64,000 bases of DNA. Origin: Capronia americana. Taxonomy: Eukaryota > Ascomycota > Eurotiomycetes > Chaetothyriales > Herpotrichiellaceae. The stretch covers positions 144,308 to 208,307 of the forward strand of contig JADWQD010000026.1 of the NCBI GenBank assembly GCA_016110215.1, written 5' to 3'. Position 1 is the stretch's first letter, and the number at the start of each line of letters is the position of its first letter. A program made the translations under genes and the position numbers. The notes under the pieces are model-generated. The model ran no database searches. It was given only the letters and a program-made list of their open reading frames with translations, and was not told the origin of the DNA. This document shows positions 1 to 10,830 of the stretch, one piece after another.

Positions 1-143
1 CGGACCACTCACGAGAATAGTCGTGCTGCACACCACCTGTTCCTCTGCTCCATTCGACAGTGGTTTCCGCAGCCTCGTGTGAGCTGTCGACGTGCCTGCG
101 CGAGAACCGATGATTTGCGACATCGTCACGCGAACCGGACGCC

Positions 144-1005
144 ATGGCCGAGACCAGCGCAAACACAGAGCTAGAATACGAAAAACGGCATGTGCACGAG
201 GTCTACGAAGACATTGCCGGTCACTTCTCCTCAACCCGATACAAGGTGCGTCCGCGAGGGCGGAGGGTTTATCAAGGACGGTGTTGACCAGTGCGATAGC
301 CGTGGCCCGTGGTGGATGAATTCTTGCGCAATCTGCCCGCTGGATCGGCCGGCCTTGACATCGGGTGCGGAAATGGGAAATACTTGGCTGTGAATAAGGA
401 CATCTTCATCATCGCCTCAGACAGGTACTTTGAAAAGAGGGACCCCTTCATTGCGCTACTGACAACCTCCCAGGTCGAATGCCTTGATCCAGATTGCTCG
501 CCAACACGAACCCCACAGCGTCGCCGTAGCCGACATCCTGAGCCTCCCCCATCCGGACGATTCGTTCGACTTCGCCATATCGATTGCCGTTATACACCAT
601 CTTTCGAACACAGCTCGAAGGGTCCAGGCCATAAGAGAAATACTCAGGACTCTGAAGCCCGCCGGGCAGTCGAAGGGGTCCGGCGGCGGTGGAGGGCAGG
701 CGTTGATATTTGTCTGGGCGCTGGAACAAAAGGACAGTCGCAGAGGGTGGGCTCACGGCGACGAACAGGATGTGCTTGTGCCTTGGGTTCTCAAGCAAAA
801 CCACAACCCGACAGCCACGGCCAAAACTGGCTCTCAACGCCCGCCCAATGGCGTCTCCTTGCTGGCACCCACAACTTACCAGCGTTATTATCACTTGTAC
901 CGTGAGGGTGAGTTGGAGGAAGATGCCATTGCTGCTGGGGGCAGAGTGATCAAGAAGGGATACGATCGCGATAATTGGTGGGCCATCATCACCCGGCAAG
1001 ACTGA
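144..1005 (+). CDS. TRM9: tRNA (uridine wobble) methyltransferase TRM9-like
   Basis: Exons 144-245, 300-424 and 474-1005 give 252 aa. The product is a class I SAM-dependent methyltransferase of the Trm9/ALKBH8 family, which with Trm112 completes mcm5U at the wobble position of some tRNAs. Visible marks are the N-terminal signature HVHEVYEDIAGHFSSTRYK (residues 17-34), the SAM-binding motif DIGCGNG (54-60), the run SDRSNALIQIAR made by joining exons 2 and 3, and the later block DDSFDFAISIAVIHHL. Both junctions restore family sequence exactly, so the splicing is well supported. Length matches fungal Trm9. It converges on the downstream Myb gene. A basic/acidic low-complexity insert sits between motif and C-terminus. 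The assignment is from family resemblance; other small methyltransferases are unlikely given the N-terminal signature. Confidence 0.93.
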
Positions 1006-1362
1006 ACCATGCCAGGTCTCCGTTCGCGCTCCTCCAACCAAGATTTGCTGAGAAGGCAGAGGCTGCTGCTTAAAGGCCAAGTATGACCAGAGACGCGTGA
1101 TGGCGCTGCTCACTCCCGTTGGCCAAGGATCAGGGTCGTCACTGGATCACATTATCTCCTTACGCCGGCGGCCGGTCCGGAAGCAAGAGATGCTGGGTAT
1201 CAAAATCACTATATTACAGCTTCTTTCTGTCGGCCACAGCACGGATGTCCAAGCCAAAAGCACACAAAGTCCGTCATCAAAACCCGGAATCATTTCGCCG
1301 CACTGTGTACTGGGTTTATTGAAACACGCTTCGCTCAAAGACAAACCCGCCAAAACATGTCG
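1006..1362. other. intergenic, convergent 3' ends
   Basis: Space between the 3' ends of the TRM9 and Myb-like genes. Only short unsupported reading frames are present. I see no RNA gene or repeat; it presumably holds both terminator regions. Confidence 0.6.
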
Positions 1363-2289
1363 TTACCGAAAAGGAGCATTCCGGCCCCGGGGGTGGTTGT
1401 ACAGGTGGTGGAAGGGATCTGAAGTGTGGTAAGGTGGTGCAGAAAACGCAGGAAGTCCAGCCGTCAATTCCGCCAGCGACGGCAGCTGCTGGGGGCCTTG
1501 CAAGCTCGCCTCGGGAGGCATGGACTCTCGTCGTAAGGGTCGTGGAGGCGGTCCGATGTGCCGCAGTGGTGGTCTCGGGGGCAGGGCAGCAGAGTCGATG
1601 CCGCTCGCAGGGTTGGTGAGAGAGAAGGGTGTCACGCCAGCCCGCTTCGCCATTTCATGCTCACCCATCTGCCAATGCATGGCCTCAACCGCTCGCCACG
1701 GCATCGCCATCTCTTCTGCAACCCGTGCCCACATGTCTGCTCGGAACCTGGACGCGGAGGAAGATCAGTCAGCCAGTGAAACCATCGACTCGGAGAAATT
1801 GTGACAAGGCAGGCGGGATCGTGGTACAAGATCTGGACATCTTGACACTCCCTCCGCAAAAGACAAACTGGTGCGACGTTTCTCAGCATACCTCTCGTAC
1901 AACCTGGCAAGCTTATTTTTACGGTCCTCGTCCCATTCACTCCGACGCTCCAGGTAATTCTGATAATGCAGCCTACAGCTAATGGCACTGCGGCCGGGCA
2001 AGTGCTTGCTGATGTCCTCCCATTTCATGCCATCCTGGCGGAGCTGGATGATCTTGGCGTCCTCCTCGGGAGACCACTTGGACTGCTTCTTTGCCGGCGA
2101 CTGGATCGGATGGTCCTGGGTCGAAGACAGTCTCTTTGCCGGCACAGCCGACCGCGGCTGGGGTGGCAGAGGAGCCACGCTGGTGGCAACGCTCGACGGC
2201 ACCGACCCTGATCGAGATACTGAGGCGAGAGAGCTCGTCGACCGACCGTCGTCCTCGTCGTTCGGCTTGAGCAGCGACGAGATATCCAC
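1363..2289 (-). CDS. Two-repeat Myb/SANT DNA-binding protein
   Basis: Exons 1892-2289 and 1363-1747 (intron 1748-1891, 144 bp) give 260 aa. A disordered Ser/Pro-rich N-terminus is followed by a Myb/SANT repeat at about residues 71-114 (KWSPEEDAKIIQLR, then WEDISKHLPGRSAISCRLHY) and a second, more degenerate repeat at about 123-160. The second repeat is completed only by splicing: the junction reads LYERFRADMWARVAEEM and continues with a PWRAVEAMHWQMGE block. The C-terminus is Pro-rich. This architecture is common in small fungal Myb-like regulators; its targets cannot be told from sequence. Its upstream side is a 5 kb stretch without genes, which is often seen for developmental or condition-dependent regulators. 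That is inference only. Confidence 0.85.
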
Positions 2290-5200
2290 GGTGAGGGCTG
2301 GAACGAGACGTTGTTGGTTGGAGAGCAGCGGTGGGGGAGCGGGTGCCGGAGGTCAACGGGTGCTGCCATACAATGCAAGAAAGACACAGGCACAGAAGGA
2401 GTCGGGCAGCGTTGGACCAGGCTGAGAAAGCGAGCACAGGTGAGGACGGAGTGGCGGTACTAATACCAGGAGAATCCTCGCTTCTGCGTACGGGGCGGGT
2501 TGTTTCTTTGGCGAGACCAGATCGAGAGGGGCCGGTGTTTCCAGACAATAGACTCTCGGAAAAGCGCACCCGGGGGGTGGTTATGTAGTTCTACGGGCAA
2601 ATAGTTTGAAAAGTGGCCGCACCACAATGCCTGTAGGTCGGCTTGCAATCTCGACACAAGAGCATTGTTCCTCCAGCACACAGGATATATACCGCACGAA
2701 CTCCAGTTTGAAAGCAGCGGTCAAGAAGGCGGGCCCGTCCGGGCAGCGGCTGTCCTTTAATTGTCTGCTTCCCACAGATCGATCAGGCGGCAGAAGTGGG
2801 CAAAGAGTGGAAAGGCCCTGAGCACTAACGAGCAACCCACTGTCCACATCCATTCCCGGCCGTGTGCTTGCTGGCAGCGGGAGTGGCAGGCAGGCAGGCA
2901 GCGCAAACAGCCTCACGTCCATGTCTCTGTCGCCCACAGCGGCTGCTGGCGTCCTGCACGATTTACTTCCGGCCCTCGCGCCTGTTCGAACAACAGCCCC
3001 AGCGCAGGGCAGCTGATATCATCGTCCCTCTATTCTTTTGGGCTGGGCGGGACGGGGGGGAGGAGGAAAAGTGGGAAGGGATCCATTCCTCGCGGTCCCA
3101 TTATGGCCTCACGCTAACGGTGGATGGCTGCATAAGATCCAGAAGGGGTCAGCGGCCGGCATCCCAGTCTTTCGTCGTGCTGGTCGAACTTTTCCAGGGA
3201 GAGGCTTGCATCGGATGGAGCGCTACTGCGAGTCGGCGAAGCATCATGGCGTCAAACACCCTCTGCAGCAAAGCCCACAATATATGCGAACTAATGGCTA
3301 AGTGGCTCGAAGGAGCATAGTAGGGTATGGTTCACAGGATGTTGGTGGGAGGTTCGTCCATGCCACCGTTGGTGGGCGAAGGCTAAAACTCACATAATGT
3401 CGACGGTCCAGGTGAAGACCTGTATACGAGGTGCCAGTAGCTTCCTCTCTTTCTCCCACGTCCTCCACTGGCCGCTCTTTCTGGGCCGACAGGTATATCC
3501 TAGTTAGTCGAGCGGTGGCAGCTCCTGACTGTGACGAGTGGAAGTGACGGTCAAGCACAGTGGAGGAGGCCGGCGTCGAGCGCAGCTGGTGTTCACGCTT
3601 CTCCCTCGCTCCCAACGCTTATCACTCTGTCGCGCCGACTCCGAAACGGCCATCGACAACCATCACAAGCCATGGAAAAGCACACCAGCTCTTAGGTCAG
3701 CCGGGGGAGTCGGCCCAAACTCTTTTTCGGATCCCACTAGGGCATAGCGGAGCACCATCACGGCGGGCAATGGCTTGGGATGGCCTGAGGTGGCTTGACA
3801 TGATATAGGACGCTGGAACGACGATGCACTGGCTCTCTCTCAGACGCCGGTCTGCAGCCAACTTACGTGTCGCCGTCTTGGTCAGAAACCTCCTTCGCAC
3901 ACAATCCTCAACGCTAGTACGTAGTCAGCGACCAAATCCACCTGCCCTGGGCTGTCAGGCACGTCCTGCGCCGCGGACGGGGAAAGACTTGTCAAACATG
4001 CGCACGATCAGACAATCCTGCACGCTACTCGTAGAACAAGGGCAGGCTGGAACCCGCCGTGTGACAAACCGAGTCAGTCTTCCCCGGAGTGCAGGACGAA
4101 TGAATGGCATCGTGTTACCTCGTACATGGCCCACACAAGCTGGACGTGTCACACAGACATCGAATATATCACGACTTGGAACATGCACCGCGGGTACGTC
4201 ATGTTTCTCATACGGACGCGACAACTATCGCTGACAGCAAGAATCACACACAGTGTTGGGAGTCGTCGACAGCCACGGCTGGCTCTGAGCCGAGGCGGTG
4301 AGGCCTTGGGGCGGTGAGTTGACCGCACTTTGGCACTCGCAAACGACAGGCACGATTATTCATGCCTCGTCGAGAAATGCACTCCCCCGCCTGGAGGACG
4401 ATCATGATCGAGTGAGCGCACGCCGGGCTGCTCGTTGTTGGCTGCCTTGAACTGCACTCTGCTGCAGCTCTGGCAGCGCGAATCTTGTGACCGCGGCAGC
4501 GCCGGGGAGCGAAGCCATTGACATATCCTCCCTGTCTCCTCGGGCATGACAACGCACGAAGCTAGAATCTGCATATAGGCGGCGCACGACCAGATCAAAC
4601 ACACATTCCTCCTACGAGCTTGCCTCTGGCCACGGGAGATTCTGTGGCAGGCTGGTGGCAAGTCAGGTGCCGAACATCTCCAGCATGCAAGGCGGCTGAC
4701 CGTTAAACCGAGACCAGGATTCCCCGGTCAGCATATCGGGCCTGGAAATGCCGAGGATGCAGAATGTCTTGGTTTCATCGCTCGTGCTATGTACTTGGAG
4801 GGAACAGGTGTTGCAGTCTTGCATTTCGGCAATGCAACTGACATGAACCACTCTCGAACCTCGGGTCACTCTCCAGCCGTGATTGTGCCAGTGACAGGAG
4901 TCGACGTCCAAGCCGGTGTGCGACTGTGATGCTTTGCGCAGAGGGTGAGAGTCCAGTTGGCAAACCCTGCCCCTAGGAGCTGATTTGAACACGACCCCTG
5001 TCTTCCGGCTAGGACAGCCCCATCATACGCTGCCCACATCAGACTAACTATATTGGAATTCCAGCGGGCCAGTTCTTCGCTCCATCTTAGCTCTGGTATT
5101 GGGCGCCGCCGCTCTTCCTTAATCCTGCTGGATCCAATCGCTAACAGCCTGGGGCTTTCCTTGTCGCTTTTTCGTCTGCCCAACTGGCAATCGACGTGCC

Positions 5201-7292
5201 GTTGCATTGACGATTGGACCACGCTGTCGGGTCTTCTGGAATCCCACCAGTCAGCGCCACCCGGTCCGGTCTCCCACCGCCTGATGGGCTCCTAACAAAG
5301 GGGTATCGTCAGAGCCCGTCAGGCCAGTCAAGAATGGCGAAGTACATACGAGTCGAATTCATTCCGGAGGGGTGCAGACGGCGACGCGCCCGACGAGGAC
5401 GAGTCCAGAAAGGATTTCCAGGCGAACAAACAATAGAAAACCCGCAACTGGCTAGCCTTGCCTTCTTTCGACCTGGCGGCTCTCGCTTCCCACTTAGTTC
5501 GTTCGCCAGGGAGAGGCCGAAGTTCGAGACTGGAACAATGGAACAGCCTTGTCGTCGCCATCACATTTGATCTTTTCGGGGCGCGCAGACTCCCATCCCG
5601 CTCCTCCGTCCCATTGTCACATACGAGGTACGTACTCGTACTGTGCCTTTGCGGAGTACTCGCAGTCCTACCATAACGGGAAAGTTGTCGGCCACGCCAG
5701 GACATCACAGCCCACCATTCTCGCCCTCGTGGACGCTGGATGATTTCTCAAGGTGAACTCTGGACAACTTTCTGCGCAGTACAGAGTACGAGTACCCGGG
5801 TAACAATGCGGTATTTCATTCTTCATCCCTCGTCCGTTTCCGTTTAGCCAGAAGGGCCCCCATACTACATAGTGTCGGTTCAGTCGGGTATGATCCGATT
5901 CGGTGCCACATGGAGACAGACCTTCAGCCCCTTGCACGGCCAAGGGTCACTTTCTACCACAGTGACTGAGAACTCTGGGGCGATAGTACACAGTACTCGT
6001 ACTGTGGTAGAATTCCGCTTCCGCAACAGCCTCATCTTTTTGAGCATCAAATCAGGGAGATTTGAAAAAGCCCAACATCAAGCTTGGGCCATGCTCGGCG
6101 GGGTTTTTAACTTCGCCTACTCGTAATCTTGCATGGAGATCGAGATATGTAGTAGACACTTGACCGGCCGAAAGAGGCAGCAATTCTACTAAAACCTGAC
6201 CATTTCCCACCCATCCCGTTCAGCTACGTAGTACTCGTACGGACTGGGGGGGGAATCCATGCCAGGTACGAGTAGTAAGGTAGTAAGCGTCATCGTCCAC
6301 TCAAAGCAGAAAAAAAAGATCTCTGGAAAGAAAATCCGGTTGCTGTCGACGCGCCAAGTGGGAGGGACAAATGTCGCTCACGGGCCATGGCAGCAGCGTT
6401 ACAGGGCGTCCGTGCACGTACATACTTAATGACTAGTCGCTGACGGCGGAGAGCCGCAGGAGAAAAAGTATAAGTTTAAAACAATAATGTCTACTACTAC
6501 TGTGCTCCGTTTAGCCTGGCACGCCTGGGTCATATCCACCCTTGTCGCATTCTCGAACTGATTCGCAGCTCCTGGTCCTCGGACTAGTAGCAGCACGGAC
6601 TGACTGACCCCAGCTCGAACTCTGCTCCGGACCGAACCCTGTCCGTCGGCTTGAAGTTCTCGAAGCACGGCATGTCCCACCCCCAGGTTGGGCGACCATC
6701 GACGGTCCACCGTGTCCATCACATCTCTCTCTCTCTGAAAAAGCGTCAGACTCGTACCCTTAGATGTAGATGGGTAGGAATTCCTCCTCTTCTCGTACGC
6801 GTTGTGTCATCTTAGGGCGCTCATCTGCAATTATGGAACTGGAACCATCAAGGAACGATGATTGTGACCATATACTGTACGTAGAGTATGCCTTAAACCC
6901 GACTGCCACAGTGGATTGCCCACAATTCCAATTCACAAAACGGGCCCGGCTCGCTCAGCGGGCTCCTTGCTCCTTGCTCGGACCTCACTTCACCTACCGC
7001 TTCAGCTTGCCGCTAGTACCGGAATGGTAGCCATCCGATAGGTGAGCACGGAGCAATGAGTCGTCAGGCAATGTTCGACCTCGCATGCTCGTTCTACGTG
7101 ACTAGGCTGGTGTGGTAATGCTGGATAGGATACCCAGCCTTTCGAGGACGTCAGAGTTTGTGTCGTTGACCCGTCGTCGTGGTGAAGCCGGTAGCATGTA
7201 ACTTGCCAGGAAATGGCTAAATCTCGACAACAGGTGTCGAGCCGTGGACGGAAATCCGCCGCCACCCGAGAGGATATTAATGCGAATCCCTT
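2290..7292. other. 5 kb gene-free region upstream of the Myb-like gene
   Basis: No reading frame here looks like a protein: the short frames are not homologous in appearance, lack domain motifs and overlap each other on both strands. The stretch 5632-6274 holds several copies of the palindromic motif GTACTCGTAC/GTACGAGTAC. A CT-dinucleotide run lies near 6724-6736. The region may contain a long 5' UTR, non-coding RNA or regulatory DNA for the Myb-like gene, but nothing in the sequence proves which. Confidence 0.5.
5632..6274. repeat. cluster of GTACGAGTAC palindromic motifs
   Basis: Exact copies of GTACTCGTAC or its complement occur at 5632-5641, 5786-5795, 5993-6002 and 6231-6240, with a near copy at 6266-6274. 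The copy at 5989-6006 is extended into an 18-bp inverted repeat, CACAGTAC-TC-GTACTGTG. A further exact copy lies at 17707-17716, in the intergenic region upstream of the YAG7-like gene. Function unknown; a dyad protein-binding site or repeat-derived sequence are both possible. Confidence 0.6.
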
Positions 7293-7865
7293 TTAGAACT
7301 TTCGCTTCTGTCGCAGCGCCTGAGATTGTACTGCATGCTTGCCGTGTCCGGTGGTCTTCGCCTGGGCCGTATTCTCACTCCAACAGCTATCGCTCGATTC
7401 CATGTCCACGTCACCCGAGCCCTCCACAATGTTGTGACGTGGGTCGCCAAAGGTTGCTTCCACATGCTCTTGGAGGAAAGCGTCGAACTTGCCGTCCCGC
7501 CTGTCGTGCATGGCTCTCCTGGCCTGGTTCTGCCATGTCTTTTCGTAGTATCCGTCGGAAATGTCGTTCTTGAATCGCTGCGTCGCGGCCTTGATGTAGG
7601 GATCGTCGAGCACAAACTCAATGGGAAGCGGGCATTTCAACCGCCCCTCGTCATCAAGCTCGTACTTGCGATAGGCTAGAGGCAGACTATCGATCAGCAA
7701 CCGCTTCTCCGCTTCCGTATAGGTTTCACTGGCGACATTCCAGCCCGAGATAGCCGTGACGAGAAAGGCGTGTATGTCGGTGCGGACGATCGGCGATGAT
7801 GAATTGAGGACGCGAGACGAACTCCACGGCCCGTTGCTACGCTTGGGTCCTTTGGCGGGAGGCAT
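7293..7865 (-). CDS. Small protein resembling the ASX-homology (ASXH/DEUBAD-like) fold
   Basis: A single exon of 190 aa. After a short basic N-terminus, residues about 25-120 show TDIHAFLVTAISGW, EAEKRLLIDSLP, FVLDDPYIKAATQRFKND, DGYYEKTWQNQARRAM and DGKFDAFLQEH. This order (Trp, Leu-Leu-Pro, Asp-Asp-Pro-hydrophobic, F-x-x-D, G-x-Y-x-x-x-W, R-x-x-G-x-F-D-x-F) resembles the fungal ASXH domain, whose animal relatives bind and activate the BAP1-type deubiquitinase. The C-terminus is polar and basic, with a run like a nuclear localisation signal. It is divergent to PEX16. The domain match is from memory of the family and should be treated as likely, not certain. Confidence 0.6.
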   Translation of the reverse strand: MPPAKGPKRSNGPWSSSRVLNSSSPIVRTDIHAFLVTAISGWNVASETYTEAEKRLLIDSLPLAYRKYELDDEGRLKCPLPIEFVLDDPYIKAATQRFKNDISDGYYEKTWQNQARRAMHDRRDGKFDAFLQEHVEATFGDPRHNIVEGSGDVDMESSDSCWSENTAQAKTTGHGKHAVQSQALRQKRKF

Positions 7866-8748
7866 TGTTATTATTGTCGTGGCTTAGTAGGAGGAGTCGG
7901 CAATAGAGTTTTGGATCCTAATCGCGCCAGAAGACTAGAATGAGGCGGGAAAATTGTTGTCGGGAAGTTTCGCGCACCGGGGGATGCGCAATAACCATCG
8001 ACGTCGGTCAAGAGTCGTTTGAAACCATGGGCCGCCGGCGCACGGCCTGGACTGGCACTCACACCGACCTGATGGACACCGTATTTTCAGTCAAACTCGT
8101 CCAGGTGCAGTAGTGGGAAGGAGCAGCAGAAATGGCGAGACAAGAGACGAGAACGAGACGAGACTAGATCCGAGGCGAAGGATTAGGTCGTGCAGAATGG
8201 CATGGTTGGGTCGGTAAGCCAGCCTCATTGGGTTCGCGGCGATGCAGGAGCCTTGTCTCAGGTCATGCAGGGGCAGGAACAGGTGAACAGACGGGCAGAT
8301 GGGAATTCCCCCGCCTGCGCAGGAAGGGTAGGGGAGGAGACTTGCGCATGAAGTGAGCTGGGGTTGCCAACCGGTACCCCCGAAAGGCTACAGCTCGATT
8401 GTCCTTAGTGCCATCGAAAACGGCAGGGGATATTCTCAGACTCGTACGTGAAGAATTACAACGGTCTAGAGGGACCTGATGTACCGAGTATGCCAGGTAG
8501 AGAAGTACGATTAGGTGCAAGCGCAGGCAAATGCCGAGGCTGGATCTTAGACGGACGCGCAGCCAATCAGAAGACGGCTTGTCGATGTTATCGCTGGCAA
8601 GCCCGTCGCTCCCTCACTCATCCCCCCGGCAGTCCATCACCCACCCCATCGCCCGTCGCCCGTCGCCAATCCCTCATCGCCGGTTGCTGAATGTAGTTCG
8701 ACGCAAGCCAGTGCCATCTCCTACGACACCACACCGCCTGGCCGGATC
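7866..8748. other. divergent intergenic region
   Basis: Shared upstream region of the ASXH-like gene (minus) and PEX16 (plus). It holds short unsupported frames only. A C-rich, TC-rich stretch at about 8610-8680 precedes PEX16 and looks like a pyrimidine-rich fungal core promoter. Confidence 0.5.
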
Positions 8749-10074
8749 ATGGCTTCGTCGATCCGCCGAGGCGTGCACACGACCGTCCACTGCCTGTCCA
8801 GCGCATCCGCCGAGCTGACCAGAGCAGCCATCAATCTTCCCTCCACATATTCCAACTATGTCGCGTCGAACTCGTCGTCGGTCTCGACCATCGAGAGCAG
8901 CCTGCGCTCGTTGACGTACCTGCTACCCGGCGCCAGGCTTCACGACACCGAGCTGGCCTCGGAATCGGTGCACACGTTCGTTCAGCTGTTATCAATTTAC
9001 CATGACCACATCCTCAAGAACCGCGCCGTCATCCTGGCCCTGTCGCCGACAGTGCTCAAGGCGAAGAATCTCAAGTTGCAAAGACCGAAACCCTCTCTTC
9101 ATGCTCGTTATACTACATTCTGGACCTCTTCTTCGTCACTCTACAACAAGATCGCCACCGTCCTGAAGGTCGCTCAATATACTGAACTGCTATGGGAAAT
9201 GATCGCGAGGCGGCGCGGCGGAGAGAAAACAAGATGGCGCGTCGTTGTCCTACTGGAGTCTTTCAAGGCCATCTGCCGCTTGCTGTTGATGCGCCTGACA
9301 AACTTGCGTCCCACCCTCACCCCGCCCACGCCGCTGAGAGAAGACTTTGCGCCCGTGACTCCGGAACAGCCAGATGAGGATTTTGTGGAGGAGGAGTTCA
9401 CGTCTGATAATTTCGACGTCAAGAATGTACTGGGAGACGCAGGCGTCCCGACTCCGCCGCTGTCGGACTCCGGCAAACAAGGGCCATCCTCGTTGTCTAT
9501 CGCCGAGCCGTACAGCATGCCCCGAACCGGGCTCACGCTGCCTACGCTGCCCTCGCCAGAAACGGTGTCAGCATACCTTCTTAATCATGTCTTGACGGCC
9601 GACGATGTGAAGCCCGCCAAACAACTCCTTCACCAGCTTACTACGATGCGAGGCCAAGCTGCCGAAGTGCTGTATACCTTGCGTCCCCTGATTTATGCCC
9701 TTCTGATGCAACGCATGGCTCGCACCTATGGCTACGAAGGCAACAAGTGGAAGCGGCAGTGGATGCCCTGGCTGGTAGGCGTATCGATTGAGTACCTTGC
9801 CCGCCAACTGGCGAAGCGCGACCTTGCGGCGAGGGTTCCGGGTGGCGCACGAAACGGCTTGTCCGCGCTGGAACGCGAAGAGCTGAAGAAACGCGGCTGG
9901 AATCTGGCCTGGTGGGGCATGCGAGGCGCCTTCTACGAGAATGTCACCAAAGGCTGGATACACGGCGCGGCAGAGGCCCTAAAGGGCAAGCCCTTGCTGG
10001 ACCTGGCAGGAGGCATCATTGAGGATTACGAGTTTCTGTGGAGCAATTACTACTTCAGCACGTCGACCATGTGA
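8749..10074 (+). CDS. PEX16: Peroxisomal membrane biogenesis protein PEX16
   Basis: One uninterrupted frame of 441 aa. PEX16 acts early in peroxisome formation, helping deliver membrane proteins together with PEX3 and PEX19. The protein shows the family layout: an N-terminal block with STYSNYVASNSSSVSTIES and LRSLTYLLPGA, a central WEMIARRRGGEKTRWRVV followed by LESFKAICRLLLMRLTN, then an acidic, poorly conserved linker (about residues 200-260). The C-terminal block has LRPLIYALLMQRMARTYG and a Trp-rich stretch. Length agrees with filamentous-fungal PEX16, which is longer than the human protein because of the linker. The start ATG sits directly before the conserved N-terminal block. No introns are seen, which is unusual in this window. 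Confidence is high. Confidence 0.92.
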   Translation: MASSIRRGVHTTVHCLSSASAELTRAAINLPSTYSNYVASNSSSVSTIESSLRSLTYLLPGARLHDTELASESVHTFVQLLSIYHDHILKNRAVILALSPTVLKAKNLKLQRPKPSLHARYTTFWTSSSSLYNKIATVLKVAQYTELLWEMIARRRGGEKTRWRVVVLLESFKAICRLLLMRLTNLRPTLTPPTPLREDFAPVTPEQPDEDFVEEEFTSDNFDVKNVLGDAGVPTPPLSDSGKQGPSSLSIAEPYSMPRTGLTLPTLPSPETVSAYLLNHVLTADDVKPAKQLLHQLTTMRGQAAEVLYTLRPLIYALLMQRMARTYGYEGNKWKRQWMPWLVGVSIEYLARQLAKRDLAARVPGGARNGLSALEREELKKRGWNLAWWGMRGAFYENVTKGWIHGAAEALKGKPLLDLAGGIIEDYEFLWSNYYFSTSTM

Positions 10075-10830
10075 CATTTCTTTGGGCTAGGAATTCGGGA
10101 AGGCGCATGGTTTTGGTCTTGGTCCTCGACAACACCGCTACTTCTTGACTCTGCAGCTTGATAGCCAACATGTCCCCGATCTCATGAATGGGGCTTGGAG
10201 AAGGATGGATGTAGGGACCCAACAATCGATATCAGCTGATGGGTCGGCTGGCCCCTCAGGAACATGAAGCAAACATTTTGATCCGGACCGTGTTCTCTGT
10301 GTTTGCCTTCCGGAGCTCACATGGGTGGGATCGCAATATGACCAGTAAACTGCTCGCGAAAGCTAGATGCGGACCGTTCAGCTCGCCCTTCCATCTTGCC
10401 TCGCTCACCAAGCTGGGCGAAAGGATGAAGAGATGTGGTAGGATGTGGCTGCTGCAACCAGACTGCGAGAAGGTCGCGTCCCTCGGAGGCTCTAGGCGGT
10501 CTTCTCTGCAGTCCGCAAACATGATGAATTCGCAGCGGCGGGTCTTTACCATTCCAAATATCACCAGAACGCAACCATATCTTAAAGGGAGAAGATCTAT
10601 TCAAGCTCCGCGATCTAGCTGGCCCTATGCACTATGTTCGAGGAGGCTATTCCTCTCTGCCGGACCTCCAGGCGGGTAGGGTCTTTGTCGCCGCAAGCGA
10701 AGGGTGCAAACTTCATACCTTACGAGGACAGCCCGATCAAACGATGATTTCTGTCCAGCTCTTCAGCGCCAAACCAAAACCAGCAGTGATCGGGTGCTAC
10801 TGACTCTCCTTTGAAACAGGATCAATAGTC
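10075..10830. other. intergenic region between PEX16 and an unknown gene
   Basis: Holds the PEX16 terminator and the promoter of the following gene. Frames of 95-146 codons overlap on both strands, and none has a recognisable motif. Nothing further seen. Confidence 0.5.

Noticed and set aside
2862..3320. 152-codon frame in the 5 kb gene-free region
   Set aside because: Low-quality composition and no family resemblance; not supported as a gene.
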